In this document: piece by piece, positions 1 to 9,739 of the stretch
How the letters are laid out: every line of letters begins with the position of its first letter
Numbering within the stretch: position 1 is the stretch's first letter
Assembly: GCA_028285755.1 (NCBI GenBank)
Contig: JANQOQ010000008.1
Span: 1,085,399 to 1,149,398, forward strand
Source of the DNA: Puniceicoccaceae bacterium
GTDB taxonomy: Bacteria > Verrucomicrobiota > Verrucomicrobiia > Opitutales > JAFGAQ01
Reading direction: 5' to 3'
DNA: 64,000 nt
The notes under the pieces: generated by a model
Database searches by the model: none
What the model was told of the DNA's origin: nothing
The model's input: only the letters and a program-made list of their open reading frames with translations
Program-made: the position numbers and the translations under genes

Positions 1-70
1 ACTAAATCAGATTCAACATATGTCTACAATATGGGAGACGAATGATATACCAATATACCCCCAAAATCGA

Positions 71-1633
71 CTAAAATGCGGCGTTAAAGACGCGAACCGG
101 ATCATCATACAGCGTTTGATCTACCCCGATGTCGCGCGGTTCGCAAAACCAGGCTAATTTGCCGACGAGTGTTAAGGTATCGGGGCAGTCCTCAGCGTCG
201 GGATGGGTTTGCATAAAGCGCTCCAGCATTACTTTCTGCATTTTTTCGACGCGCTCGGGATGATCTGCTGCTACGCTTTTTAGCTCATTTGGGTCATTCC
301 TGAGGTCATAAAGCCGATGAACGATTCCCGTGGGTCCCAATCCGGTCCGATAGCCGATGCCCAGATCGCGACTCCCGGTGGTGTAGACGTATTTCCAGCG
401 CCCATCGGTGACCATGGTGAGGTTATCTTCCAGGTAGGTGCTCATTGCATATTTGCGAAATTCGTCCTGCTTACCCTCAAACACCTTGCGGAAGCTTCGG
501 CCCTGGGCTTCTTGCATGGGTGGCAAATCCATGATATCCAAGAGTGTGGGAACGACATCAATATACTCGATGAGTGCATCCTCGCGTGCGTTTTCCCGGT
601 AGGATTGCCCTACACGGATAATCATAGGTTGCTGGATCGCTTCTTCCCACATGGTATGTTTTTCAAACCGTTTATGTTCATTCAGAAGGTAGCCGTTATC
701 GCTTAAATAAATAACCAGGGTATTTTCCGAGAGATTGCGCTCGTCCAGGGCATCGAGTAACAGCCCGATGTTTTTATCCATGTATTCGGTGGAGGTGTAA
801 TATGCTGCCTTTACGCCTTTTCGTTGTTCTTCAGTAAGATCACGAAATCGTTCCGGCACCCAGCGATCGTCCTCGGGGCTTGTTGGGGGTAGGGTCATAT
901 CTTCACCTTTATACTTACCGGCAAATTCGAGCGGGAAATGAAAGGGGGCGTGCGGGTCATAAAAGGATAACCACAGAAAGAAAGGTTTGTCCTGGTTTTG
1001 ATCCATAAAATCGATGGCCTGATTTACAAAATAGACTCCGCGGCTTTGTGCATCGGTGACCGGGTGGGGCAGTACCCGCCAGTTGATACGTTCCGCATCA
1101 TCTTTTAGGGCCTCTTGCCGATTATAAGTTTCGACTTTGATTTCCGGATGTTCGAGCGTTTGGTAATAGCGCCGGTATTCGCCGTTGGTGATCTTGAGGT
1201 CAAATCCATGATCCGGCAAACCATCCTTATAAAGGGAGGCCCACATCCAGTTATTCCAATGGTCCTTGCCGATGAGTGCAGTTGCGTATCCCTGGTCTCT
1301 CAGATGTTCCGCGATGGTAATGTTTCCCTCGTCGGGAAATGGCGTGAACAGTAAGTTGACACCCGTTGCGTGCGGATACTTCGCGGTTAATAGCGATTGT
1401 CGCGATGCGCTGCAAATAGGGGCATTGCAATAGGAATTGGTAAAGGTAACTCCGCTGGCGGCCAGGCGATCGATATGGGGCGTGCGGATTTGAGCATTAC
1501 CATAAGCCCCTGTGGCTTTTATGGCATGGTCATCGGCCAGGAGAACTACAATGTTTTTAATTTTGGATGCTTCTGCGATGAGCATTAATGCGGTTTTGGA
1601 AAGTAAAAGGAGGATGAATAATGTGCGGATCAT
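71..1633 (-). CDS. Secreted sulfatase (arylsulfatase family, S1)
   Basis: This 520-residue protein should hydrolyse sulfate esters on a polysaccharide outside the cytoplasm. A signal peptide covers about residues 1-22. The Asp pair D34-D35 is the metal-binding start of the alkaline-phosphatase-like fold. C74-S-A-S-R78 is the formylglycine motif (C-x-P/A-x-R form). A DPHAPF segment near 225 and an SDNG segment near 310 are further conserved sulfatase blocks. The length is normal for the family. It lies downstream of the TonB receptor gene on the same strand but is separated from it by a strong stem-loop, so it probably has its own transcript or depends on readthrough. The Cys-type motif fits maturation by the radical-SAM maturase at 31.6-32.9 kb. 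The substrate is not readable from the sequence. Confidence 0.93.
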   Translation of the reverse strand: MIRTLFILLLLSKTALMLIAEASKIKNIVVLLADDHAIKATGAYGNAQIRTPHIDRLAASGVTFTNSYCNAPICSASRQSLLTAKYPHATGVNLLFTPFPDEGNITIAEHLRDQGYATALIGKDHWNNWMWASLYKDGLPDHGFDLKITNGEYRRYYQTLEHPEIKVETYNRQEALKDDAERINWRVLPHPVTDAQSRGVYFVNQAIDFMDQNQDKPFFLWLSFYDPHAPFHFPLEFAGKYKGEDMTLPPTSPEDDRWVPERFRDLTEEQRKGVKAAYYTSTEYMDKNIGLLLDALDERNLSENTLVIYLSDNGYLLNEHKRFEKHTMWEEAIQQPMIIRVGQSYRENAREDALIEYIDVVPTLLDIMDLPPMQEAQGRSFRKVFEGKQDEFRKYAMSTYLEDNLTMVTDGRWKYVYTTGSRDLGIGYRTGLGPTGIVHRLYDLRNDPNELKSVAADHPERVEKMQKVMLERFMQTHPDAEDCPDTLTLVGKLAWFCEPRDIGVDQTLYDDPVRVFNAAF

Positions 1634-1676
1634 TGGTGGTTTTTGGGATATTAAGATCAGGGGTTGAGTGAGTGGA

Positions 1677-1711
1677 TAAAAAAACTCCCCGCATAATACG
1701 GGGAGTTTTTT
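1677..1711. terminator. Bidirectional rho-independent terminator
   Basis: A perfect 8-bp GC-rich stem (1684-1691 with 1699-1706, ACTCCCCG/CGGGGAGT) has a 7-base loop. It is flanked by an A-run on the left and a T-run on the right, so it can work on either strand. It lies between the end of the TonB receptor gene and the start of the sulfatase gene, both on the minus strand, and would end the receptor transcript. Confidence 0.88.
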
Positions 1712-1740
1712 ATTAAAGGATCGATAAAAAAGTATCGAGA

Positions 1741-4700
1741 TTAGAATGAGAAGGTATTCGTAATCTGCCAGCTGGTGCCAGGGCGAATACCCATTCTACC
1801 GAAGCTTCCGTCCGGATTCAGGTGCAGAGGCACGAGCTCATCATCTGCAAATGCGTTGAAGATGTTAAGCTGGACTCTCCAATCAATCTTATCCGTGAGC
1901 GGACGACGATAGCTCACCCAGAGGTCAATCGTGTTACGCGCATCATCCGCAAAACCACGGCTGATATCCACGTTTGTACTGCCATCTTCGTTTTCGCTGA
2001 TGCCGTAACCATAGATTTGGGCGTCCTCGTAGCGGTATGCACCACCAACTCCGAAACCATCAAACTTTCCTCCATTGAAGGAGTAATTAGTAATGATGTT
2101 TGCTTTCCATTCGCGGATTTCTGGCTGAGTAGAGCCATTCAATGCCTGTGCTTTGGTCAGCTCACCCAGGAATGGGTCTAACCATGTGCCAACACCCGGT
2201 CCGGCAAACCACCAGATGGGGATTTCACCCGCAGGGCCCTGCATTTCAGCAACGATGTATTCTACAACTGCGCCGAACTCATCACCCGGTAGGTTATCAC
2301 GAATTGCATCCGTTTGGGACACATTGATTGCAAGGTTCCAGTTGTCGGTCGGGTTACCCACGAACTCGAATTCCCAACCTTCAGAGATGGTGTCTTCTAC
2401 GATAGTCGCATTATCCGGGAAGAGGATTTGCGGAGCTGTTTGGTCTCCTGGCTGGAATTCAGATATGTACCAACCTTGGGTTAGCGGGAAATCCTCAAAG
2501 AGACCACGCTCAAACTCACGCCATGCGGGTGCCATTACCTGGCGACGGTAATCGGCTTCGTTGTCAAAACCAGCTGCTGCGGCAGATGGGCTGAGAGTCA
2601 ACCAAGGCGCTGTGTAATTCTGAGCGTCGGTTTCAATAAGACCTGCACGGAATGCACCTTGTTGCAATACTTGTTGCACACGGAATTTTTGGTTGTTCAC
2701 ACTGGCACTTGAGATCGCGTTCTTCACGATGGTCTCATACTTGGTTGCGCGGAATGACCACCTACCGTCTGCTGAAGTCAACATCACTGAGATATCTTCA
2801 TTGTCACCCGTTGCATTGGGCAGCGTGCGACCGAATACATCTACACGTGATGGATCGGGAGTTTGCACCTGACCTTCAGAATAAAGGACATGTATGTCGA
2901 ACGGCATACGACCACTCAAACCTGCCAGGTATGTAAGGTTTGCCTTAACTGACCAGTTGCGGCTCTCTACTTCGGTATCGCGTGAGTTGCGATCTGTTGC
3001 GAGGTTGAACGTAGGTCCGTCATCACGGTAATCGTGCTCATACCAGGTTTCAACCACTTCGTCGCGGCGCCATCCATACATACCGACGATTCCGCCATTC
3101 AACCAACGGCCTGTCCATACACCTGCGATAGAGTCTACATCTTCAGTGAAGAAGTTCTTGGTGGTCGTTAGGTATTCACGCTCGGCGTCACCTGCCAGTG
3201 CACTTACGAATGTATATTGTCCAACATCTCTCCAACCGACATAGTTTTCAGGATTGCGAGACTGGAAGTCACCGCCTTCCGCAGCATCAATACCGAACCA
3301 GCTGGTCCAGGGCACAGTTGCAGCCACTGCATCAAAGCCGGGGAGAGGGCGGGCATCAAATCCAAAGATATTTTGCAATCCATTCGGAATACTATTCAGA
3401 TCAGCTTGAATTTGGCTGATGCCCGTGTAATCGGCATTCGCATTCAAGTAGAAGTATGAATTGGGAGTGGGGTTTCCAAGATTTCGGCTATATTCTGCGA
3501 AACGGGATCCGGGTCCGGGAGTGCTAGCATCCGGCACGGATTCAGTTCGGTTAAACAAGTAGTCACGGCCTGCACCCGTCAAAGGGAAGTTGTCACGTTG
3601 CTGATCCAGCTTACGGTTTTGAACGATTCCCACGAGATCATGGCTACCCAGTAAACGACGCCAGAAAGAATTATCCTCTTTAGTGAAATCGTGACGCAGA
3701 AATGCCTGGAATCGCGCAGATTCGCGTTCCTGAGTTGAGATATTACCTGAAGCATTGTCTTCGCGTACTACAACTTCTCCGAAGCGGGGGTTAGGCACTC
3801 GATTGTTTCCAGTTGCTGTGCGATCAAGAGCGCCCACATCTACGGTAATACCGGGCGTGAAAACGTTACCCAGAATGGAGTAGAAAGCAGTATCATATTC
3901 TTGCTTAAAGTAGCCTGCATTGTAACCAACCTTATTATCGAAGAATGTGTGATTGATTTCCAGCTCGTAGATATCGAAATCCTTATACTCACGCTTGCCA
4001 TCTCCATCAATCAGATTGTTGAAGAAATCGAAGTAAGTGGTATCTGTAAAAGATGAGTCCTGCCAGAAACCTGCAAAGGGGAGTGCCAGATCCGTAGCTG
4101 CCCGTTGCTTACCATTGATGGTATGCTGTATTGGGTGTGGGATGTGGCGCTCGATGCTTGTTCCGTCACTGGATGCACGTCCATCATTGAATATGGCTGC
4201 TGTAACACCGTCATCAAATAGATCTTCTGTGTAGAACCAACCCAGGCGATCCAAACTGTTCTTTTCAGTAATAAGGTCTAAAGTGCCATCTGCATTGTAG
4301 AGGTAGAGCGGCTCTGGCCCATCAAAGGTAGATGCCAGCCAAGGATTAAATCCTTCATTACCCGTAGTTTGGATACCGTCTTGGACAAACTGATCAAAGG
4401 CTCCGCGGTTCCAACCAAAGTTGCCGATATTTCTAAAATCAACACCGCTGACATTTGTGCCGTCACCAAAACCACTTTCGCTCGTTGGCATTAACCAGGG
4501 TGTCAAGCGATCAGTGGGCGCAATATTACGCGGACGATTGGACTCGATAGAACCGGTTTCAAAACTTCCCTTGAGCTGGAAATTAGATGAATCGGTATTC
4601 AGGAAATCAGGCTGCCAGGTGAATGTAACAAATGTACGTTCACGGTCCTCAAATGCAGGGTCCTGCTGGTATTGGCGGTCTTCATTCAAAATTGCAACGC

Positions 4701-5793
4701 GCACAGCTAGCTGATCTTCGATGATTTCGGCATTATAGTCACCTACCAGGCGATAGCTGCCAAATTCATCAAAGCGCACCTGAACTTCGCCGCGTGTATC
4801 AAATTCAGCTTCAATTTTAGTCGCATTAATGATACCTGCCGGGCTACCCAGACCGAAGAGTACAGAGTTCGCTCCGCGTTGGATATCCACACGACGAATG
4901 ATATAACCGTCCCAGGGAACGTCCGTTCGATAGTAGTTAAGTGTATTGTCTGCGCGTGTAAGACCCCGTACCCGTGTATTCAGGTGAGGCTGGTCCAAGT
5001 TGGCGGATTCAATTCCTTCACCGGTTGGATTTACGAAGTTACCCCGGAAACCACCCACTTCTGTATTTAAAGTGTAGGATAGTAAGGTTTCAGTATCGGT
5101 AGCTGCGATGTCTTCCATGAATTCCTCAGTGTAAACGGAAATCGCAGAACCAATTTCACTTAGGTCCGCCTTAATACGGGAACCTGCAAGTGAGCTGGTA
5201 GCAACATACCCGCTTTCTTCGGAAGACTGGATGATGAATGGAGACATATTGAATACGTTCTCCTCATCCGTAGCATCATCCTGAGCAGTTGCCGTAACAC
5301 TGGCTCCTGCGAACAACAGTGTACCAATACCCCGCATAAATCGATTTATGGGGTTATTATTTCTATTGTTTTGAGTTGTCATATTTTCGATAGTTTTTGG
5401 TTTATTATCAGATGTAGAACCATCTACCGAAATCGTGTGGCCGTTGGTTTGCAGTTGAGTGTTTTTTACCAACCAAATGCCCGAGACTTTCTCATGGATA
5501 ACCGTGAGATCCGTATTTTTAACCAACGCATTGAGGGCCTCTTCAGGAGTGAAGGTACCATTCAACGGATTGACTTTGACACCCCTCACTTCATCAACAG
5601 CGTAGATTATAGGCACGTCTATAACACTCATTAAGTATTGCAGGCTTGCCTCTGCGTCCGCAGATTCGGTGGTTACCTCGAACTTTTTAGATTCCGCTCC
5701 ATTATTACCGTTACCGACCGCCGCGTAGGCAGTGATTGGGGTATCAGTAATGAGGGTAAGCAGGGTAATGCTAACTAGCAAACGTGATAACAT
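1741..5793 (-). CDS. TonB-dependent outer-membrane receptor with N-terminal STN signalling domain
   Basis: This is an outer-membrane importer with a signalling extension. The start at 5793 gives a clean signal peptide (MLSRLL... to AYA). An upstream in-frame ATG at 5868 would add 25 polar residues before it, and neither has a clear ribosome site. Using the longer numbering, an STN domain covers about residues 58-125. A second Leu/Ala-rich, signal-like segment ending in ATAQ lies at about 174-196. The plug follows (about 225-350, with VDIQRGANSVLFGLGSPAG), then a beta-barrel ending in a terminal Phe. The divergent sigma/FecR pair at 6.1-7.8 kb is the expected partner of an STN receptor: ligand binding would be relayed through FecR to the sigma factor. 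The neighbouring sulfatase suggests a carbohydrate ligand, but that is inference. Confidence 0.93.
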   Translation of the reverse strand: MLSRLLVSITLLTLITDTPITAYAAVGNGNNGAESKKFEVTTESADAEASLQYLMSVIDVPIIYAVDEVRGVKVNPLNGTFTPEEALNALVKNTDLTVIHEKVSGIWLVKNTQLQTNGHTISVDGSTSDNKPKTIENMTTQNNRNNNPINRFMRGIGTLLFAGASVTATAQDDATDEENVFNMSPFIIQSSEESGYVATSSLAGSRIKADLSEIGSAISVYTEEFMEDIAATDTETLLSYTLNTEVGGFRGNFVNPTGEGIESANLDQPHLNTRVRGLTRADNTLNYYRTDVPWDGYIIRRVDIQRGANSVLFGLGSPAGIINATKIEAEFDTRGEVQVRFDEFGSYRLVGDYNAEIIEDQLAVRVAILNEDRQYQQDPAFEDRERTFVTFTWQPDFLNTDSSNFQLKGSFETGSIESNRPRNIAPTDRLTPWLMPTSESGFGDGTNVSGVDFRNIGNFGWNRGAFDQFVQDGIQTTGNEGFNPWLASTFDGPEPLYLYNADGTLDLITEKNSLDRLGWFYTEDLFDDGVTAAIFNDGRASSDGTSIERHIPHPIQHTINGKQRAATDLALPFAGFWQDSSFTDTTYFDFFNNLIDGDGKREYKDFDIYELEINHTFFDNKVGYNAGYFKQEYDTAFYSILGNVFTPGITVDVGALDRTATGNNRVPNPRFGEVVVREDNASGNISTQERESARFQAFLRHDFTKEDNSFWRRLLGSHDLVGIVQNRKLDQQRDNFPLTGAGRDYLFNRTESVPDASTPGPGSRFAEYSRNLGNPTPNSYFYLNANADYTGISQIQADLNSIPNGLQNIFGFDARPLPGFDAVAATVPWTSWFGIDAAEGGDFQSRNPENYVGWRDVGQYTFVSALAGDAEREYLTTTKNFFTEDVDSIAGVWTGRWLNGGIVGMYGWRRDEVVETWYEHDYRDDGPTFNLATDRNSRDTEVESRNWSVKANLTYLAGLSGRMPFDIHVLYSEGQVQTPDPSRVDVFGRTLPNATGDNEDISVMLTSADGRWSFRATKYETIVKNAISSASVNNQKFRVQQVLQQGAFRAGLIETDAQNYTAPWLTLSPSAAAAGFDNEADYRRQVMAPAWREFERGLFEDFPLTQGWYISEFQPGDQTAPQILFPDNATIVEDTISEGWEFEFVGNPTDNWNLAINVSQTDAIRDNLPGDEFGAVVEYIVAEMQGPAGEIPIWWFAGPGVGTWLDPFLGELTKAQALNGSTQPEIREWKANIITNYSFNGGKFDGFGVGGAYRYEDAQIYGYGISENEDGSTNVDISRGFADDARNTIDLWVSYRRPLTDKIDWRVQLNIFNAFADDELVPLHLNPDGSFGRMGIRPGTSWQITNTFSF

Positions 5794-5886
5794 TTCAGGA
5801 TTATTATCAGCATAATCATATTCTTTACGAATATTGAAGTCTAAAATAATATTCTGAGGGTTAGTCATGTTTAGGGTATTGGGTGT

Positions 5887-5939
5887 CTCTACAGAAGTCT
5901 GGTAGAGTTCTACAAATCAGGAAGACGTGGTTTGTAGAA
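5887..5939. repeat. Two consecutive inverted repeats in the receptor/sigma divergent region
   Basis: CTCTAC (5887-5892) pairs with GTAGAG (5902-5907). Directly after it, TTCTACAAA (5908-5916) pairs with TTTGTAGAA (5931-5939). Both use a CTAC/GTAG core. They lie in the 340-base region between the receptor start and the sigma gene. They could be operators or hairpins in the receptor leader. No protein is assigned to them. Confidence 0.55.
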
Positions 5940-6133
5940 AACCCCCCAAAAAATGGGCTAATCTCATATTATATTACTACATACAGTGTATAAGCTAAAA
6001 TTAATGACTTGGTTTCAAGATAATCCAAAGTAATGAGGAATAGGGGTTGAATGGCGAAATTCAAAAAAGCAATTTGTTGCTTGTCTAACGATTTTATTTA
6101 TTCTACTTTCCGAAATTACTTCGTGCATCATGT

Positions 6134-6691
6134 ATGAAGAATATTCTGCACCCAAGTATGTACCCCAATATTAAAAGCGATTCTGTCTGGTTCCAGAATA
6201 ATGTAAAAATCAACGAACCAGCATTGCGTGCTTATCTCATTAATCACGTTCCCCGCGGAGTAGAAGTGGATGATATAATTCAGGAGACTTACGCACGTAT
6301 TATTAAAGTTAAGCTCCGGCAAGAGATTGAATCGCCCAAGGGTTTAATGTTTACAATTGCTAAGAATATTATCCGCGATATTTTTAGAAAAAAGCATTAC
6401 ACGCAGACAGTTTCTTTAGTGGATATGGAGAACTTCAACGTCGTTGATATAGATACGAAACGACCGGATGAAAATGCAGAATTTTATGACAATGCACAGT
6501 TATTGGAACGAGCAATCCAGACGCTCCCCAAAAAATGCCAGAAAATTTTCCTCCTCCGGCATTTCAAAAAATTGTCTTACAAGGAGATTTCCAAGATAAT
6601 GAATGTTTCCAATAAAACGATTGAAAACCAGCTCGTAATCGCAAAGAAAAAGTGCGAAGAGTACTTCAGGGCATGCGGGGTGTTACAATAG
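6134..6691 (+). CDS. ECF sigma factor, FecI-like
   Basis: This 185-residue sigma-70 family factor is of the extracytoplasmic-function class. Region 2 is visible at about residues 20-85 (VEVDDIIQETYARI, then the GLMFTIAKNIIRDIFRK block). Region 4 is at about 120-178, with the helix-turn-helix LSYKEISKIMNVSNKTIENQL. It would direct RNA polymerase to a small regulon, most likely the divergent TonB receptor. Start 6134 is an ATG without a visible Shine-Dalgarno site; M9 at 6158 is an alternative. The FecR-like gene follows after 41 bases (from its preferred start), as in sigma/anti-sigma pairs. Confidence 0.92.
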   Translation: MKNILHPSMYPNIKSDSVWFQNNVKINEPALRAYLINHVPRGVEVDDIIQETYARIIKVKLRQEIESPKGLMFTIAKNIIRDIFRKKHYTQTVSLVDMENFNVVDIDTKRPDENAEFYDNAQLLERAIQTLPKKCQKIFLLRHFKKLSYKEISKIMNVSNKTIENQLVIAKKKCEEYFRACGVLQ

Positions 6692-6732
6692 GGAAGGTGT
6701 ATAAGCGAATTTACAGATATTTGGGTGGTTTA

Positions 6733-7755
6733 ATGAACCGTGAGAAAGACGCTGCGGTGTGGTCGGTCCGTAAGGATCGGGGGTTTACCGCTAAAGAAGA
6801 AAAAGTATATTCAAAGATTCTTTTCCAGGAACCGGGATTAAGTAATAAGATTGATGACTATGATTTTATTGAATCCTCCGTGGATCAATTGAATATGGAT
6901 TTTGTTGAGCAAACTCTCAGAGATAATGGGTCGCAACGATCATCCCGTTGGATTCGTAATACTGCTTGGGCGGCTGCAGCTATGTTGGCAATTTCAATGG
7001 TAGGACTCTGGCACTATCGAATGGCTTCAATGCCGGGGCAAGCTAGTTTGAACCCTGAAATAGTGGTGGATAGGCCATCGACTCAAAGACTTCCAGATGG
7101 CTCTGTAATCCGTGCAAATGCGGGTAGTCGTTACCTGGTCGAATATACTGCCAGTTACCGTAAAATTAAGTTATTTGAGGGGGAAGCCCACTTTCAGGTA
7201 GAAAAGAATCGGGATCTACCTTTTTTAGTTGAGTGTGAGAATATTACAGTTAGCGCACTGGGTACTGCTTTTAATGTTCGCCATGATACTGATTTGTTGA
7301 CGGTGCTGGTTACTGAAGGGGTAATCCAGATTACGAATCAGGAAGCAGAGACCGTTGTCCCCACAGTTGCAACTGTTGAAGAAATACAGACTGAACCCCG
7401 TGTGGTCTATAATCAGATCTTAACCAAAGGGCAGGGTGCGGAACTCAAGATTGAGAACACTGCCGAAGAAATGGACATGAATGTCTACAATTATGATTTG
7501 ATTGAGATTGATACCTATCTGGAATGGAGAAAGTCATTGATGACGATCACGGGATCAACTATTGCAGATATTGCTGAGAACTTTGAGGAAAAAACGGGTT
7601 ACACTCTCCAAATTGCAAATCCTGAAGTAAATCGCATTAGAATTGGGGGTCAGTTCCCCAGTGATGATGTGTTCGGCTTTCTCAGAGCATTAGAGCTTGG
7701 TTATGGTATCCATTGGACGATCGAGAACGATCAACATATCGTAATTAGTCTTTAA
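6733..7755 (+). CDS. FecR-like anti-sigma/sigma regulator
   Basis: This inner-membrane regulator would hold or activate the upstream sigma factor. The start at 6733 is preferred over an in-frame start at 6652 that would overlap the sigma gene, because a GGTGG lies just upstream and the protein then begins as FecR proteins do. The N-terminal cytoplasmic part (AAVWSVRKDRGFTAKEE) resembles the DUF4880 anti-sigma segment. One transmembrane helix follows at about residues 73-93. The periplasmic FecR domain spans roughly 110-200 (LPDGSVIRANAGS, FEGEAHFQVEKN, ALGTAFNVRH). A C-terminal STN-like/DUF4974 domain ends the protein. Gene order and the STN receptor next door support a three-part surface-signalling system. 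Confidence 0.9.
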   Translation: MNREKDAAVWSVRKDRGFTAKEEKVYSKILFQEPGLSNKIDDYDFIESSVDQLNMDFVEQTLRDNGSQRSSRWIRNTAWAAAAMLAISMVGLWHYRMASMPGQASLNPEIVVDRPSTQRLPDGSVIRANAGSRYLVEYTASYRKIKLFEGEAHFQVEKNRDLPFLVECENITVSALGTAFNVRHDTDLLTVLVTEGVIQITNQEAETVVPTVATVEEIQTEPRVVYNQILTKGQGAELKIENTAEEMDMNVYNYDLIEIDTYLEWRKSLMTITGSTIADIAENFEEKTGYTLQIANPEVNRIRIGGQFPSDDVFGFLRALELGYGIHWTIENDQHIVISL

Positions 7756-7832
7756 TGCTTGTCGGATCGGGAGGATCGCTAATTACGTGCCTTACTTGCA
7801 AAACGGATCGTTTTTATTTCCCAAATATATTT

Positions 7833-8459
7833 ATGAAGAAAACATACTTATTCCTACTAATCTCTCTGATATCAACCAGCATACTCTTTGCCGATGGACA
7901 TGGATGGACATCCCTTTTTGATGGCAAAACCTTTGATGGATGGAAAATCAGTAAGGAAAACCCTGGCAGTTTCGTGATTGAAGAAGGTGCCTTTGTCACT
8001 CGTGGCGAGCGTGCTCACCTTTTTTATGATGGTCCTGAAGCACCCTTTAAGAATTTTGAATTAAAGGTAGACGTTTTGGTGGAGCACAACTCGAACGGCG
8101 GTATCTACTTTCATACGAAATATCAGGAAGAAGGATGGCCGACTGAAGGTTTTGAATGCCAGGTTAATGTTTCCCAAAAAGACTGGAAGAAAACAGGCAG
8201 TCTCTACAATGTTGTGAATCTTGCTACTACACCCGCACAGGACAACACCTGGTGGACACAACACATCAAAGTGGAGGGTAATGAGATTACGGTGAGGATC
8301 AATGATTTGATAGTGCTTCAATATACCCAGCCAGAAGGTGCCAAAGCGGGCGATCCCTTCACGCGGGTACTGAATGAAGGTACATTCGGGCTCCAGTGCC
8401 ACGACCCGGGCAGCGTAGTTAAATACAAGAATATCCGAGTCAAGAGGCTTCCGAACTAA
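7833..8459 (+). CDS. Secreted DUF1080 (3-keto-disaccharide hydrolase-like) protein
   Basis: This 208-residue protein has a signal peptide (MKKTYLFLLISLISTSILFA) followed at once by the family signature WTSLFDGKTFDGWK. The body is a concanavalin-like beta-sandwich with the typical GGIYFHTKY and GLQCHDPG blocks. DUF1080 proteins are abundant in Verrucomicrobiota and Planctomycetes and are linked to sugar breakdown. Some act on 3-keto-glycosides, so a glycan role is likely but the substrate is unknown. The start at 7833 is chosen for the signal peptide; the open frame extends further upstream without a plausible start. It follows fecR by 77 bases and may be co-transcribed. Its stop codon overlaps the convergent helicase stop by four bases. 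Confidence 0.87.
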   Translation: MKKTYLFLLISLISTSILFADGHGWTSLFDGKTFDGWKISKENPGSFVIEEGAFVTRGERAHLFYDGPEAPFKNFELKVDVLVEHNSNGGIYFHTKYQEEGWPTEGFECQVNVSQKDWKKTGSLYNVVNLATTPAQDNTWWTQHIKVEGNEITVRINDLIVLQYTQPEGAKAGDPFTRVLNEGTFGLQCHDPGSVVKYKNIRVKRLPN

Positions 8460-9739
8460 CGTTTGCCAAAGCTTGTGCCCCGGTTTCGCTTATTTCGCCT
8501 GCCGGGGCTGGATGCAAAAGAACTACCCTTGGATGTGCTGCCAAAGCTCTGGTAGCGTCGCATCAATCCATCATCGTGATAGGGATGGTCTGTCTCCACA
8601 GGAATCGGTTTTTTAATCAAACCTTCGATTGCGCGTAACTCCTTAAACTCTCCGCCAATCCCAAAGGTGACCGCACGTCCCTTTAAACCGCCGCGAGCCG
8701 TTCGGCCAATGCGGTGCACGTAGGCTTCGGGCTCATTGGGTAAGTCGTAATTAACAACAAGCGTTACATCCCGGATGTCGATTCCTCTCGCAGCAACGTC
8801 TGTAGCAACCAGTACCGGGATACGGCCTTTCCTAAACTTATCGAGAGTACGCTGCCGGGCATTCTGGTTTTTATCGCCATGTATGGCAGATGCAGGGATG
8901 TCGTGCTGGTTAAGCTGAGAAACCAAATGATCAGCACCACTCTTGGTCCGGCAGAATATCAGGCTGAGATGGGAATCATCTTTATCCAGCTGATCATCCA
9001 GAAGGTCTATCAGGGTTGCCAGTTTGCGTGCAGGATCGATGAAATAAACACTGTGGTCGACATTTTCGGCAGTGGTTTCCTGGGGAGCGATTCTAACCTC
9101 AACAGGGTCGGTCAGGATACTACCGGCCAAGCGTGTGATTTGCGGGGAAAGGGTGGCTGAGAAGAACAGGGATTGTCGCTTCTTCGGCAGTTGCCCCACG
9201 ATTTTTCGAATGTCCTGGATAAAGCCCATGTCCAGCATTCGATCCGCTTCATCCAATACAAAAAATTCCACCCCCCTAAGGTCCAATTGTTTTTGCCCCT
9301 GCAGATCGAGCAATCTTCCGGGAGTGGCCACCAATATGTCCAGGCCCTCGCGTAGCGCTTCTATCTGTGGCTTAATGGCAACGCCACCATAGGCAAGCGC
9401 TGTCCTGAAATTGAGATATTTGCCATATTCTGCAAAGCTTTTAGCCACTTGTATGGAAAGCTCGCGTGTGGGAGTTAAAATAAGTGCGCGCATTTGCTTT
9501 CTTTGTCTTTCCCGGGGCTTTTCATGCATTAGTTGAAGGATCGGGAGTGCAAATGCAGCCGTTTTTCCGGTTCCCGTTTGCGCAGATCCCAGTAAATCGG
9601 CACCGGTAAGTAATTGCGGGATTGCCTCCTGTTGGATAGGGGATGGGGTGGTGTAGTTCTTATCCTTGAGGGCTTGGTGCAATGGCTCAACCAGAGGCAT
9701 TGCATCGAATGTGTCCATAGTAATCGTTTCCATGCTCAA
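8456..9739 (-). CDS. DEAD-box RNA helicase, RhlE-like
   Basis: This ATP-dependent RNA helicase of 427 residues has every core motif in order: Q motif PTPIQQEAIP, Walker A AQTGTGKT, PTRELSIQ, TPGRLLD, DEAD in VLDEADRMLDMGF, SAT, LIFCRTK, ATDVAARGIDI and HRIGRTARGG. A short basic tail rich in Arg/Lys/Gly/Ser follows the core and should bind RNA. Length and motif wording fit the RhlE/DbpA type, which acts in ribosome assembly or RNA turnover, often in the cold. It is transcribed alone, with its end overlapping the DUF1080 gene. Confidence 0.95.
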   Translation of the reverse strand: MSMETITMDTFDAMPLVEPLHQALKDKNYTTPSPIQQEAIPQLLTGADLLGSAQTGTGKTAAFALPILQLMHEKPRERQRKQMRALILTPTRELSIQVAKSFAEYGKYLNFRTALAYGGVAIKPQIEALREGLDILVATPGRLLDLQGQKQLDLRGVEFFVLDEADRMLDMGFIQDIRKIVGQLPKKRQSLFFSATLSPQITRLAGSILTDPVEVRIAPQETTAENVDHSVYFIDPARKLATLIDLLDDQLDKDDSHLSLIFCRTKSGADHLVSQLNQHDIPASAIHGDKNQNARQRTLDKFRKGRIPVLVATDVAARGIDIRDVTLVVNYDLPNEPEAYVHRIGRTARGGLKGRAVTFGIGGEFKELRAIEGLIKKPIPVETDHPYHDDGLMRRYQSFGSTSKGSSFASSPGRRNKRNRGTSFGKR

